Positions 19,604-28,446 of a stretch of DNA of 64,000 nt are shown here, one piece after another. The stretch is from Thiorhodovibrio frisius (GTDB taxonomy: Bacteria; Pseudomonadota; Gammaproteobacteria; Chromatiales; Chromatiaceae). The DNA lies in NCBI RefSeq assembly GCF_033954835.1, contig NZ_CP121471.1, forward strand, positions 744,001-808,000, in the 5' to 3' direction. Every line of letters begins with the position of its first letter. Position 1 is the stretch's first letter. Made by a program: the position numbers and the translations under genes. The notes under the pieces were generated by a model. That model had not been told where the DNA came from and ran no database searches. It saw nothing but the letters and a program-made list of their open reading frames with translations.

Positions 19604-20206
19604 ATGTCGAAGGATTTGCCTGACTTGCCTGACTTGCCCGATCTGCCAAGCCTGCCAGATCTAATGGACCCGGCGCGGGCTGTCGCGCATTCTCAGCATT
19701 ATGCCGGCACAATCAGCGCCAGTGCCTTGGCGCGGTTGCAGTCGCTAATTGCAGAGCCGTGTGAAGACCTGGTTTACAGCTTGCGTTTTGGTCGGGATGA
19801 CGCGCGCCGCTCTGTCGTGCATGTCGCCGTTCGGGGCAGGCTTCGTTTAACATGTCAGCGCTGTCTTGGGATGATGGACTGGCTGTTCGATGAGCACTCG
19901 GTGCTCGCGCTGGTGCAGGGTTTCGATGAAGCGGCCCGCTTGCCGGATGACTATGATCCGCTGCTGCTTGAAGAGCCATTGTTGCGGCCGCTGCGGTTAA
20001 TTGAGGACGAGGTTCTGCTTGCAGTTCCTGCGATTACAAGGCATTTGCAGTGCGATGGGCCAGGTTCGCTCCCGGCCGATCTGCCAAGGCCGATGAGGCC
20101 AGAGCCCTTGAGTTCAGAGCCCTTGAGTCCAGAACGGGTGCGGGAATCTGACCAGGATGTTTCGCCCTTTGCTGTTTTGGCTGAGTGGAAAGCAAATCGG
20201 CGCTAA
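19604..20206 (+). CDS. yceD: DUF177 / YceD family protein (23S rRNA accumulation protein)
   Basis: 200 residues from the ATG at 19604; an in-frame upstream TTG at 19565 is less likely. The DUF177 core is visible: [20 protein letters not shown] with its CQRC motif, a middle acidic part, and the family ending [12 protein letters not shown]. YceD is almost invariably found just before rpmF, and is linked to 23S rRNA levels in plants and bacteria, though the mechanism is open. The N-terminus is odd: a 9-bp tandem repeat encodes DLP units (residues 4-18), which is not part of the family. Such a repeat can expand or contract without breaking the frame. Confidence 0.92.
   Translation: MSKDLPDLPDLPDLPSLPDLMDPARAVAHSQHYAGTISASALARLQSLIAEPCEDLVYSLRFGRDDARRSVVHVAVRGRLRLTCQRCLGMMDWLFDEHSVLALVQGFDEAARLPDDYDPLLLEEPLLRPLRLIEDEVLLAVPAITRHLQCDGPGSLPADLPRPMRPEPLSSEPLSPERVRESDQDVSPFAVLAEWKANRR
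19613..19657 (+). repeat. Five in-frame 9-bp tandem repeats in yceD
   Basis: Units GATTTGCCT, GACTTGCCT, GACTTGCCC, GATCTGCCA and AGCCTGCCA run without gaps and encode D/S-L-P tripeptides at the N-terminus of the YceD protein. Copies differ mainly at third codon positions, so the array has had time to diverge. Confidence 0.85.
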
Positions 20207-20382
20207 CATCATGTGAGCATCAGTGGTTGCCCATATTTTCGCCAGGTTTTTGCCGGTTTCTCACCAGATTTTTTAGCGGCCTGCGTTTGACGTCGGCCCT
20301 GTGTTTTTTTCGGTTTCTGCTCGAGGGTTCTGGCAGTTGTCTGCGTGGGACCCGCCGGGTATTTAAGTTTTTGGAGATTCCA

Positions 20383-20562
20383 ATGGCTGTTCAGCAAAAT
20401 CGTAAAACCCCGTCAAAACGCGGCATGCGCCGTTCCCATGACGCGCTCTCCAAGCCAACGCTGGCGGAAGATAGCACCACGGGCGAGCTTCATCGTCGCC
20501 ACCACATGACAGCGGACGGGTTTTATCGCGGTCGTAAGATCGTCGATAAGACAGTGGACTGA
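20383..20562 (+). CDS. rpmF: 50S ribosomal protein L32
   Basis: 59 residues, starting [20 protein letters not shown], the canonical bL32 N-terminus. TGGAG at 20371-20375 serves as ribosome binding site. The protein has no cysteine pairs, so it is the zinc-independent form. It belongs to the large ribosomal subunit near the peptidyl transferase and exit region. The 176-bp gap after yceD is larger than usual for this pair, so rpmF may have its own promoter. It heads the lipid synthesis cluster, as in Pseudomonas and E. coli. Confidence 0.98.
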   Translation: MAVQQNRKTPSKRGMRRSHDALSKPTLAEDSTTGELHRRHHMTADGFYRGRKIVDKTVD

Positions 20563-20571
20563 AGCGTCACT

Positions 20572-20604
20572 GACGGCTGCCCGAAAGGGCAAGAACTGCC
20601 CGTC
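20572..20604 (+). other. Nested stem-loop after rpmF
   Basis: An inner hairpin GCCC-GAAA-GGGC (20579-20590) is enclosed by GACGG (20572-20576) and CCGTC (20600-20604). It begins 10 bp after the rpmF stop. A T-run exists only at 20629-20635, about 25 bp away, so it is at best a weak attenuator or a 3' end stabiliser that uncouples rpmF from plsX expression. Confidence 0.35.
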
Positions 20605-20764
20605 GTGGCGTTGAGATGCTGAAGCTTCTTTTTTTGCCTGGCCAAGTTTTGCTTTGCGCCTGCCCGGTCTTAAAGGTCCTGCCTGGTCCTAAAGACATTG
20701 TCTCTTGCCGATCATGGTCAGGAAATGGCGTCCGCCACGCCCAAGGTCATCGAGGATTGCTGAT

Positions 20765-21898
20765 TTGAGTTCGAGTCACATCATAGCCCTCGATGCCATG
20801 GGGGGGGATCATGGTCCGGACGTTGTGGTGCCGGCAGCCGTTAACTTTCTCAGCAAGGCGAAGGATACGTCGCTGATTCTGGTCGGTCGCGAAGAGCGAC
20901 TGCGGCCTTTGTTGGGCGACAAGGCCGGGCACCCGCGTCTTAGCTTGCATCCAGCGTCGCAGGAAGTTGGCATGGATGAGCTACCCTCCAAGGCGCTGCG
21001 CAACAAGAAAGATTCGTCCATGCGCGTGGCGCTTGATCTGGTCAAGCAGGGTCGCGCGCATGCCTGCGTCAGCGCGGGCAACACCGGCGCTCTGATGGCG
21101 ACCGCCCGCTTTGTGCTCAAGACATTGCCGCATGTCAACCGCCCGGCCATTATGACCGCAGTCCCGGCAGTGAACGGTCGCACCCACATGCTCGACCTCG
21201 GTGCCAATGTCGAATGCACTGCCGAGCACCTGTTTCAGTTTGCGGTCATGGGCAGCGAGTTGGTGCGCGCTGTCGATGGTCTGCAAGCGCCGCGCGTGGG
21301 CTTGTTGAACATCGGCGAGGAAGAGATCAAGGGCAACGAGCAGGTCCGCAATGCGCATGAACTGCTGAGCAAGAGCACGCTCAACTTCGTCGGTTACGTC
21401 GAGGGCGACGATATTTATCTTGGCGATGTTGATGTGGTGGTCTGCGACGGCTTTGTCGGTAATATCGCGCTCAAGACCAGTGAGGGCGTCGCGCGTTTGT
21501 TGGCCCATCGACTCAAGGCGCACTTCAGCCAGAATCTGCTCACGCGGCTATCCGGGCTCATGGCGCTGCCGGTGCTGCGCGCATTCCGACAGGAAGTTGA
21601 TCCACGTCGTTACAATGGCGCCAGTCTGCTTGGTCTGAGGGGCATCGCCATCAAGAGTCACGGTGGCGCCGATGAGCTTGCGTTCGAGAACGCCATCCAT
21701 ATCGCGCGTAAGGAAATTTTAAGCAACATCCCTGAACGTATTGAGCATGAGGTAGCCGCGCATTTTGTTGTGCCCGAATCGGCCTCCCCCTCAGAGACTC
21801 AATCGTCCCCTGAACCAAGTCTCAAATTCAATTCGGTCGCTTCCTTGACGGCTGGTGCCGATGGGGTAGTCGATCAGCAGTCAGGGGCGGTTCTCTGA
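20765..21898 (+). CDS. plsX: Phosphate acyltransferase PlsX
   Basis: 377 residues from the TTG at 20765, chosen because GAGG precedes it by about 8 bp and it gives the usual short lead-in to [21 protein letters not shown]. In-frame alternatives at 20705 (TTG) and 20714 (ATG) would add a basic, atypical extension. Family segments include [52 protein letters not shown] and [18 protein letters not shown]. PlsX converts acyl-ACP to acyl phosphate for phospholipid synthesis at the membrane. The C-terminus runs about 40 residues past the usual end with a Ser/Pro-rich tail. The stop overlaps the fabH start by one base. Confidence 0.95.
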   Translation: MSSSHIIALDAMGGDHGPDVVVPAAVNFLSKAKDTSLILVGREERLRPLLGDKAGHPRLSLHPASQEVGMDELPSKALRNKKDSSMRVALDLVKQGRAHACVSAGNTGALMATARFVLKTLPHVNRPAIMTAVPAVNGRTHMLDLGANVECTAEHLFQFAVMGSELVRAVDGLQAPRVGLLNIGEEEIKGNEQVRNAHELLSKSTLNFVGYVEGDDIYLGDVDVVVCDGFVGNIALKTSEGVARLLAHRLKAHFSQNLLTRLSGLMALPVLRAFRQEVDPRRYNGASLLGLRGIAIKSHGGADELAFENAIHIARKEILSNIPERIEHEVAAHFVVPESASPSETQSSPEPSLKFNSVASLTAGADGVVDQQSGAVL

Positions 21899-22854
21899 TG
21901 GCCTTTGCGAAGATTCTCGGTACTGGCAGTTATTTGCCAGAGAAAGTACTGACGAATCATGATCTTGAGCAGATGGTCGATACGACGGATAGCTGGATTC
22001 GAGAACGCACAGGCATTGAACAGCGGCACATCGTTAAAGAAGGTGAGACCTGTGTTGACTTGGCTGAGATGGCGGCGCGCCGCGCGATCGAATCCGCCGG
22101 CATTGCCGCAGACGAGATCGACCTGATTATCGTGGCGACCACTACGCCCGATCAGATCTTTCCGAGTAACGCCTGTTTGTTGCAGCATCGGCTCGACATT
22201 CATGGCTGCCCCGCCTTTGACGTGCAGGCTGTTTGTACGGGCTTTGTCTACGCGCTCTCGGTGGCGGATAAATTCGTGCGCACCGGTGCCGCGCGCACCG
22301 CCTTGGTGGTGGGGTCCGAGACGATGTCGCGCATCGTCGACTGGACTGATCGCATTACCTGCGTGCTCTTTGGCGACGGAGCCGGAGCCGTGGTGCTCCG
22401 TGCGAGCGAGGAACCGGGCATTATTTCCTCCCATCTGCACGCCGATGGAACCTATAAATCCCTGCTTCAGGTTCCGGCTGGCATTGGCAACGGCAGCACG
22501 GGCTCGCCCTACATGGAAATGAAGGGTAACGAGGTCTTTCGCGTTGCCGTGACCACCTTGGGGCGCATTGTTGATGAGGCGCTAGATGCCAATGGCATGG
22601 AACGCTCGGATATCGATTGGCTGGTGCCCCATCAGGCCAATCTGCGTATCATCCAGGCCACCGCACGCAAGCTTGATCTGGACATGGAACAGGTGGTGAT
22701 TACAGTCGGCAAGCATGGCAATACCTCAGCGGCCTCCATTCCGCTGGCACTTGACCAAGCGGTGCGCGATGGCCGCATCCAGCGGGGGCATACCTTGCTG
22801 ATGGAGGCTTTTGGTGGTGGCTTTACCTGGGGATCGGTGCTGGTGCGCTTTTAG
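21898..22854 (+). CDS. fabH: Beta-ketoacyl-ACP synthase III FabH
   Basis: 318 residues, typical length. The active-site triad is complete: Cys113 in [10 protein letters not shown], His245 in VPHQANLRI and Asn275 in [10 protein letters not shown]. The [10 protein letters not shown] loop and the closing [16 protein letters not shown] are intact. FabH condenses acetyl-CoA with malonyl-ACP to start type II fatty-acid synthesis in the cytoplasm. It overlaps the plsX stop by one base and is followed by fabD after 77 bp, in a plsX-fabH-fabD-fabG-acpP order. Confidence 0.98.
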   Translation: MAFAKILGTGSYLPEKVLTNHDLEQMVDTTDSWIRERTGIEQRHIVKEGETCVDLAEMAARRAIESAGIAADEIDLIIVATTTPDQIFPSNACLLQHRLDIHGCPAFDVQAVCTGFVYALSVADKFVRTGAARTALVVGSETMSRIVDWTDRITCVLFGDGAGAVVLRASEEPGIISSHLHADGTYKSLLQVPAGIGNGSTGSPYMEMKGNEVFRVAVTTLGRIVDEALDANGMERSDIDWLVPHQANLRIIQATARKLDLDMEQVVITVGKHGNTSAASIPLALDQAVRDGRIQRGHTLLMEAFGGGFTWGSVLVRF

Positions 22855-22931
22855 TCGATGGACGCGCAGATCTTCCGACCAACGACGGTGAAACTTCGTC
22901 AATTTTTGCATCTGCATCAACGAAACGAGCA

Positions 22932-23921
22932 ATGACCAAACGACTGGCCTTTGTATTCCCTGGACAGGGTTCGCAATCTGTCGGCATGCTGAGCGATCTG
23001 GCGACAGCGTTTCCCCAGGTGAAAGAAACCTTTGCCGAGGTTTCCGACATCTTGGGGCATGACATGTGGTCGCTGGTTAGCGCGGGGCCTGCTGCGGATC
23101 TCGACCAGACAGAGAACACCCAGCCTGCGATGCTGGCGGCCGGGGTTGCCCTGTGGCGGTGCTGGCGCGACAGCGACCGGCCAAAGCCCGATGTGCCCGA
23201 TGTGCCCGATGTGCCCGATGTGCCCAATGTGATGGCTGGGCACAGTCTCGGCGAATACAGCGCTTTGGTCTGCGCCGGCGCCTTGGAGCTGTCCGACGCG
23301 GCGCGCCTGGTGGCCGTGCGCGCCCGGCTGATGCAGGAGGCGACGCCTATTGGTTCCGGTGCCATGGCGGCCATTCTGGGTCTTGATGATGAGCAAGTAG
23401 TGCAACTGTGCGCGGATCAGGCGGGCAATCAGGTGCTAGAGGCGGTAAACTTCAATGCGCCCGGGCAGGTGGTGATCGCTGGGCAGCGCGAAGCGGTGGA
23501 AAGAGCCTTGCCAGGTGCCAAGGCACTGGGCGCCAAACGCGCACTCTTGCTGCCGGTCAGCGTGCCCTCGCACTGCACCTTGATGCGCCCAGCCGCCGAG
23601 CAGCTTCAGGCCGCATTGGCGCAGTGCCCGATGCGCATGCCCGAGATTGCGGTCATTCAGAATGCCAGCGTGGCGGCGGCTGCCGATATCGAACAAATCC
23701 GCGAGTGGCTCGCCCAGCAACTGTATCGTCCGGTGCGCTGGGTGGCGACCATTCAGGCTATTGCCGATCGGGGTGTGGAGCTTTTCATTGAATGCGGGCC
23801 CGGCAAAGTGCTGGCTGGCCTCGGTAAGCGCATCGACAAGACGCGACCGACCAGGGCTATCTTCGATGCCGAAACACTGCGGGCGGCCATGACGGAGGCT
23901 CAAGACAGAGGCAATCCATGA
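22932..23921 (+). CDS. fabD: Malonyl CoA-ACP transacylase FabD
   Basis: 329 residues. The oxyanion-loop segment FVFPGQGSQSVGML and the nucleophile motif GHSLGEYSAL (Ser105) are present, as are VPSHCTLMRPAAEQL with the catalytic His and the FIECGPGKVLAGL ending. FabD moves malonyl from CoA to ACP. An in-frame 9-bp repeat (23187-23231) encodes PDVPDVPDVPDVPNV at residues 86-100, immediately before the active-site segment. The E. coli nucleophile is Ser92, so the repeat accounts for the 13-residue shift seen here. It lies in a surface loop by alignment and probably does not abolish activity. The stop overlaps fabG by 4 bp. Confidence 0.97.
   Translation: MTKRLAFVFPGQGSQSVGMLSDLATAFPQVKETFAEVSDILGHDMWSLVSAGPAADLDQTENTQPAMLAAGVALWRCWRDSDRPKPDVPDVPDVPDVPNVMAGHSLGEYSALVCAGALELSDAARLVAVRARLMQEATPIGSGAMAAILGLDDEQVVQLCADQAGNQVLEAVNFNAPGQVVIAGQREAVERALPGAKALGAKRALLLPVSVPSHCTLMRPAAEQLQAALAQCPMRMPEIAVIQNASVAAAADIEQIREWLAQQLYRPVRWVATIQAIADRGVELFIECGPGKVLAGLGKRIDKTRPTRAIFDAETLRAAMTEAQDRGNP
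23187..23231 (+). repeat. Five in-frame 9-bp tandem repeats in fabD
   Basis: Four identical CCCGATGTG units and one CCCAATGTG unit, encoding P-D-V repeats just before the active-site MAGHSLGE segment. Four perfect copies point to recent expansion by slippage. Confidence 0.92.
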
Positions 23922-24661
23922 TGGAAAATGAAATCGCACTGGTAACGGGTGCAAGCCGCGGCATTGGTCGCGCGATCGCAGTTGTGCTGGGTCAAGCAGG
24001 CGCGCGAGTGGCGGGCACGGCTACTACCGAAGAAGGCGCGCAGCGCATTCAGCAGGAACTCATCGGCCAAGGCGTGCGCGCGCTTGGGTTGTGCATGAAT
24101 GTCACAGACTCAGCCAGCATGGACGCGGCGCTTGCGCGCATCAGCGACGAATTCGGCGCCGCGCCTTCGATCCTTGTCAACAATGCCGGCATCACCAAGG
24201 ATAATCTGATGATGCGCATGAAAGACGAGGAGTGGGACGCGATCATCGCCACCGACCTGAGTGCGGTTTTCCACCTGACTAAACGCTGCATGCGGGCGAT
24301 GACCAAGGCGCGCCATGGTCGTATCATCAATATCACCTCGGTCGTCGGCTTCAGTGGAAACGCCGGGCAGACCAACTACGCCGCAGCCAAAGCGGGCTTG
24401 GTCGGGTTTTCCAAGTCGCTCGCGCGCGAAATCGGGGGCCGTGGTGTCACTGTCAATTGCGTCGCACCGGGCTTCATCGCCACTGACATGACAAGTGCCC
24501 TGCCAGATGCGCACCGCGATGCACTGCTTGGGAGCATTCCGCTCGGGCGGCTTGGGCAGGCCGAGGAAGTGGCTGCCGCTGTTGCATTTCTCGCCTCGCC
24601 TCAGGCCGGGTACATTACGGGCGAGACCCTGCACGTCAATGGTGGCATGCTGATGGATTAA
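23918..24661 (+). CDS. fabG: 3-oxoacyl-ACP reductase FabG
   Basis: 247 residues, a short-chain dehydrogenase. The NADPH-binding TGASRGIG motif, NNAGITKDNLMMRM, and the Ser-Tyr-Lys catalytic set (NITSVVGFSGNAGQTNYAAAKAG) are all present. The VAPGFIATDMT loop and the final GGMLMD, typical of FabG, are also visible. FabG reduces 3-oxoacyl-ACP in each elongation round. ATGATG gives two possible starts (23918 or 23921); AGAGG lies 7 bp before the first. The start overlaps the end of fabD by 4 bp, so translation is coupled. Confidence 0.98.
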   Translation: MMENEIALVTGASRGIGRAIAVVLGQAGARVAGTATTEEGAQRIQQELIGQGVRALGLCMNVTDSASMDAALARISDEFGAAPSILVNNAGITKDNLMMRMKDEEWDAIIATDLSAVFHLTKRCMRAMTKARHGRIINITSVVGFSGNAGQTNYAAAKAGLVGFSKSLAREIGGRGVTVNCVAPGFIATDMTSALPDAHRDALLGSIPLGRLGQAEEVAAAVAFLASPQAGYITGETLHVNGGMLMD

Positions 24662-24765
24662 GGGCCGCGAGAGGCGGTTTTCGGCTTTCAAATAGGGGTT
24701 TTTATCTCTAAAATACCGCGACCCTCGCCCCTTGGGGGTTTCATTCACCGGAGGTTTGTCAAACA

Positions 24766-25002
24766 ATGAGCAGCGTTGAAGAGCGAGTCCAGAAAATTGT
24801 CGTCGAACAGTTGGGCGTCAAGGAAGAGGAAGTCACCCCGGAGGCTTCCTTCGTTGACGATCTCGGTGCCGATTCGCTCGATACTGTCGAACTGGTCATG
24901 GCACTTGAAGAGGAGTTCGAAACCGAAATCCCCGACGAGGATGCCGAGAAGATCACCACCGTCAAGCAGGCGGTCGATTACATTAACGCCCATTCGGGGT
25001 AA
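24766..25002 (+). CDS. acpP: Acyl carrier protein
   Basis: 78 residues, highly acidic, with the phosphopantetheine attachment site Ser37 in [18 protein letters not shown]. The sequence starts [18 protein letters not shown], the standard ACP N-terminus. GGAGG lies upstream at good spacing, which fits the very high expression of ACP. The protein carries growing acyl chains for FabH, FabD, FabG and FabF. A 425-bp non-coding stretch separates it from fabF, unusually long for this pair. Confidence 0.98.
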   Translation: MSSVEERVQKIVVEQLGVKEEEVTPEASFVDDLGADSLDTVELVMALEEEFETEIPDEDAEKITTVKQAVDYINAHSG

Positions 25003-25427
25003 GACAGGATTTTGGGGGAGGCCCCCATGCAGACTGAATTGAGACTTTCCTGAGTTCGGTTCATCCGTGCCGCCCAAATTCTGAAATCTGGGTGTCGCGA
25101 TGTGCCGGATGGGACCGGATGGGCCAGAAGTGCTCGCGGAGGTTCTCGATGGCGTCGCATGCCGGGGTGGAGCGGCTGTCGATGGATTTCACCATGTGAA
25201 TTTCATCCAGCCTGGTGGGAGTTGCCGTGAAACAACGGCGTCTCGTCCGCTGGGTTAGCCGGGATCATCAGCCTTAAGCACCTTCAGCATAAGTGCCCCC
25301 AACAGTCTGTTCGTCAGGTTTTTGATGCCCTATCCGTGCGGATCTGTTCGGTTCTCCACCCGGTTCTACCGGGGGCGAACTTGGCTCAAAGGGCATTCGT
25401 CAGCAGGAGCAAGTGAAGAGGTGATAC
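25003..25427. other. 425-bp intergenic region between acpP and fabF
   Basis: No convincing gene on either strand; the longest open frames are short and match no known family. It holds a compact hairpin right after acpP (25014-25026) and a small perfect hairpin, CCCGGT-TCT-ACCGGG, within about 65 bp of fabF. AGGAG near 25402 and GAAGAGG just before the fabF ATG are possible ribosome binding sites. It may hold a promoter for fabF. Confidence 0.5.
25014..25026 (+). other. GC hairpin after acpP
   Basis: GGGGG-AGG-CCCCC begins 12 bp after the acpP stop. No T-run follows, so it is not a standard intrinsic terminator. It could protect the 3' end of the abundant acpP message or partly attenuate read-through to fabF. 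Confidence 0.4.
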
Positions 25428-26666
25428 ATGTCAGGTAGAAGAGTCGCCGTTACCGGTCTGGGTATTATTTCCCCCGTCGGGCTCAATATCGCCTCCGCCT
25501 GGGACAGCATCCTGAATGGCCGTGGTGGCATTCAGGCCATTACGCACTTCGATGTGACGCCCTTCAGTACGCGTTTTGGTGGTCCTATCTATGACTTTGA
25601 CGCAACCGAGTATGTGTCGAAGAAGGATCTGCGCAAGATGGATGCCTTCATCCACTACGGCATCGCGGCTGGCACGCAGGCGATCCGCGATTCCGGGTTG
25701 GAGATTAACGACGCGAATCGCGAGCGCATTGGCGTTGCGGTTGGTTCGGGCATCGGTGGTATCACCGGCATCGAAAACAACTATGGCAACTATCTCAGTG
25801 GCGGGCCGCGTAAGATCTCGCCATTCTTCGTGCCGGCCAATATCGTCAACATGGTGGCCGGGGATCTGTCGATCAAATTTGGTCTCAAGGGGCCGAATTT
25901 CTCCATCGTCTCGGCTTGCAGTACCGGTACCCACAACATCGGCGAGGCGGCCATGATGATCCGCCATGGCATGGTGGATGTGATGATTGCTGGTGGAGCG
26001 GAAATGGCGACCTCGCCGGTTGGTCTCGGTGGTTTCGCCGCCGCGCGGGCGCTCTCGACGCGCAACGATGATCCCCAACGGGCGAGCCGCCCATTCGACA
26101 AGGATCGTGATGGTTTCGTGCTCAGCGATGGCGCCGGCATTATGGTACTTGAGGAGTACGACATGGCGCTCGCTCGGGGCGCCACCATTTATGCCGAGCT
26201 TGTCGGGGTGGGCATGAACTCAGACGCCTACCATATGACCGCGCCATCCGAGGACGGGCAGGGCGCCTGTAACTGCATGAAGCTGGCGCTGGCCGATGCT
26301 GGCCTCAACCCCGATCAGGTTGACTACATCAATGCGCACGGTACATCCACCCCAGCCGGGGATATTGCCGAGGTCAAGGGTGTTAAATTGGCGATGGGCG
26401 ATCATGCCAAGCGCGTGGCAGTGAGTTCGACCAAATCCATGACCGGCCACATGCTTGGTGCAGCCGGTGGAGTCGAGGCCATTTTCTCGGTGCTCGCTCT
26501 GCGCGATCAGGTGGCGCCACCCACCATTAACTACGAAACGCCCGACCCCAACTGCGACCTTGACGTGGTGCCTAATCAGGCGCGCGAGATGCCGATGAAG
26601 GTTGCGCTCAGCAACTCCTTCGGGTTTGGCGGCACCAATGGTACTCTGATTTTCGCACAGGCTTGA
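25428..26666 (+). CDS. fabF: Beta-ketoacyl-ACP synthase II FabF
   Basis: 412 residues. The nucleophile is Cys164 in [12 protein letters not shown], with catalytic histidines in [11 protein letters not shown] and [14 protein letters not shown]; the ending [15 protein letters not shown] is standard. FabF elongates acyl-ACP with malonyl-ACP and adjusts cis-vaccenate levels with temperature. GAAGAGG lies 6-7 bp before the ATG. In Pseudomonas and E. coli, pabC sits between fabF and mltG; here mltG follows after 43 bp and pabC is absent from this place. Confidence 0.98.
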   Translation: MSGRRVAVTGLGIISPVGLNIASAWDSILNGRGGIQAITHFDVTPFSTRFGGPIYDFDATEYVSKKDLRKMDAFIHYGIAAGTQAIRDSGLEINDANRERIGVAVGSGIGGITGIENNYGNYLSGGPRKISPFFVPANIVNMVAGDLSIKFGLKGPNFSIVSACSTGTHNIGEAAMMIRHGMVDVMIAGGAEMATSPVGLGGFAAARALSTRNDDPQRASRPFDKDRDGFVLSDGAGIMVLEEYDMALARGATIYAELVGVGMNSDAYHMTAPSEDGQGACNCMKLALADAGLNPDQVDYINAHGTSTPAGDIAEVKGVKLAMGDHAKRVAVSSTKSMTGHMLGAAGGVEAIFSVLALRDQVAPPTINYETPDPNCDLDVVPNQAREMPMKVALSNSFGFGGTNGTLIFAQA

Positions 26667-26709
26667 GGGCCTTGAGCCGCGACGGCCGATCTTGGGCGCG
26701 CGTTGGCGG

Positions 26710-27774
26710 ATGGTGATGAAAAATACCCTGATCGCCCTGTTGCTTCTCCTCGGTCTCGGCGCTGGCGCTGGATATTATTATTGGGAAGATTACCAGCGCT
26801 TTCTGGCAATGCCCATCGACTTGGGTGAACCAGACCCGGACGGCGAGCCATTGATTGGCAAACCAGTGATTCTGGAAGTTCCGCGCGGGGAGGGTCTTCG
26901 CACCCTCGCCAGTCGGCTAGAGGCGGATGGGCTGATTGAAAATGCGCATTACCTGATCGCGCTCGCCTACAACCGCCAGCAGGCCGACCAAATCAAAGCG
27001 GGCGAATATGCGCTAACGCCGGGCATGACCCCAGCGCAGCTCCTTGATCAGCTGGTCTCTGGTCGCTCGATTCAATACCCAGTGACCCTGATCGAAGGGC
27101 GGACTTTTCGCGATGCCCTTGCCAGCATTGCTGCCGAGCCTGAGTTCAAGCATGAGCTCGAAGGTCTAAGCGACGACGAGATTCTTGCCGCGCTCGATCT
27201 CGACATCGAGCATCCGGAAGGTTGGTTCTTCCCTGATACCTACTTATTCCGCCGCGGGGCGAGCGATGTTCAGGTCTTACGCCGGGCGCACGAGCGCATG
27301 CGCGAGGTGCTCGATGAAGAATGGGCCGAGCGCAGCGCCGATCTTCCGCTGACATCCCCCTATGAGGCGCTCATTCTTGCCTCGGTGATCGAAAAAGAAA
27401 CAGCCCTGGGCAGCGAGCGTCCGGAAATCGCCGGAGTCTTTGTGCGGCGCCTGCAAAAAGGCATGCGGCTACAGACGGATCCAACGGTGATTTACGGCCT
27501 GGGCGCCGATTTTGACGGCAATTTAAGACGCGTTGATCTCGAAACGGATTCGCCTTACAACACCTATACCCGCAGCGGTTTGCCGCCGACCCCGATTGCC
27601 TTGCCCGGGCGCGCAGCCATTCACGCCGCCCTGCATCCAGAAGAAGGCGAGACGCTCTATTTTGTCGCGCGTGGCGATGGTAGCCACCATTTCTCCGCCT
27701 CGCTTGATGAACACAACTGTGCCGTGCAGCGCTTTCAGCGCGGCGGTGACTGCGATCCGGCCCGCTTCCGTTGA
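26710..27774 (+). CDS. mltG: Endolytic murein transglycosylase MltG
   Basis: 354 residues from the ATG at 26710; ATG at 26716 is also possible and TTG at 26692 less likely. One N-terminal membrane segment (about 5-22) anchors a periplasmic domain. A LysM-like region (GEGLRTLASRLEADGLI ... IKAGEYALTPGMTPAQLLDQL) precedes the catalytic YceG domain with IEGRTFRDAL, HPEGWFFPDTY and SVIEKETALGSERPEIAGVF, where Glu228 or its neighbour corresponds to the catalytic glutamate. MltG cleaves nascent glycan strands and sets their length. tmk follows after 6 bp, the usual mltG-tmk-holB order. Confidence 0.96.
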   Translation: MVMKNTLIALLLLLGLGAGAGYYYWEDYQRFLAMPIDLGEPDPDGEPLIGKPVILEVPRGEGLRTLASRLEADGLIENAHYLIALAYNRQQADQIKAGEYALTPGMTPAQLLDQLVSGRSIQYPVTLIEGRTFRDALASIAAEPEFKHELEGLSDDEILAALDLDIEHPEGWFFPDTYLFRRGASDVQVLRRAHERMREVLDEEWAERSADLPLTSPYEALILASVIEKETALGSERPEIAGVFVRRLQKGMRLQTDPTVIYGLGADFDGNLRRVDLETDSPYNTYTRSGLPPTPIALPGRAAIHAALHPEEGETLYFVARGDGSHHFSASLDEHNCAVQRFQRGGDCDPARFR

Positions 27775-27780
27775 ATCTGG

Positions 27781-28446
27781 ATGCCGGCAGTGAGCGCACA
27801 GGCGGCACGAGGATGCTTGATCACGCTCGAAGGCATCGAGGGCGCTGGTAAATCGACCCAGCGTGAGACCCTTGCGACGACACTGACCGAGCTGGGCATC
27901 CCTTTTTTGCAGACGCGCGAGCCTGGGGGTTCACCTATCGCTGAGCGTATTCGTGCCCTGTTGCTGGACCCGGCGCATAAGGGACTTTGTGCCCAAGCCG
28001 AATTGCTGCTGGTTTTTGCCGCACGCGCCGAGCACTTGGACCAGACCATGCGCCCGGCGCTGGAAGCCGGCACTTGGGTGTTGTCTGATCGCTTCACTGA
28101 TGCGAGCTTTGCCTATCAGGGCGGGGGGCGTGGTATTCCGGCTGAGTCGATCACCGGGCTGGAGTCGCTGGTGCAGGGCGAGCTGCGTCCCGACCTAACC
28201 TTTCTGTTTGACCTGCCAGCCGAGATTGGTCTCAAGCGTGCCAAAGCGCGAGCGGACTTGGATCGCTTTGAAGCCGAAACGCTCGAGTTCTTTGAGCGGG
28301 CGCGTCAGGTCTATTTGCACCGTGCGAAGCAGGAACCTGGGCGCTTTCGGGTGCTGGACGCGACCCTGGATGTCGAACAGGTTGGGCGACATGTCCGTCA
28401 AGCGCTCATAGACTTTGTCACCAGGATGCAGTCCTCGGGCCAATGA
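27781..28446 (+). CDS. tmk: Thymidylate kinase
   Basis: 221 residues. The P-loop GIEGAGKSTQ, the TREPGGSPIAE dTMP-binding motif, the WVLSDRFTDASFAYQGGGRG segment and the LID region (FDLPAEIGLKRAKARADLDRFE) are intact. The enzyme phosphorylates dTMP to dTDP with ATP in the cytoplasm, supplying DNA synthesis. The end of the gene overlaps the holB start by 4 bp (ATGA), so the two are translationally coupled. Confidence 0.98.
   Translation: MPAVSAQAARGCLITLEGIEGAGKSTQRETLATTLTELGIPFLQTREPGGSPIAERIRALLLDPAHKGLCAQAELLLVFAARAEHLDQTMRPALEAGTWVLSDRFTDASFAYQGGGRGIPAESITGLESLVQGELRPDLTFLFDLPAEIGLKRAKARADLDRFEAETLEFFERARQVYLHRAKQEPGRFRVLDATLDVEQVGRHVRQALIDFVTRMQSSGQ

Noticed and set aside
25014-25026. 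Intrinsic terminator after acpP
   Set aside because: The hairpin is strong but followed by ATGCAGACT rather than a T-run; kept only as a hairpin.
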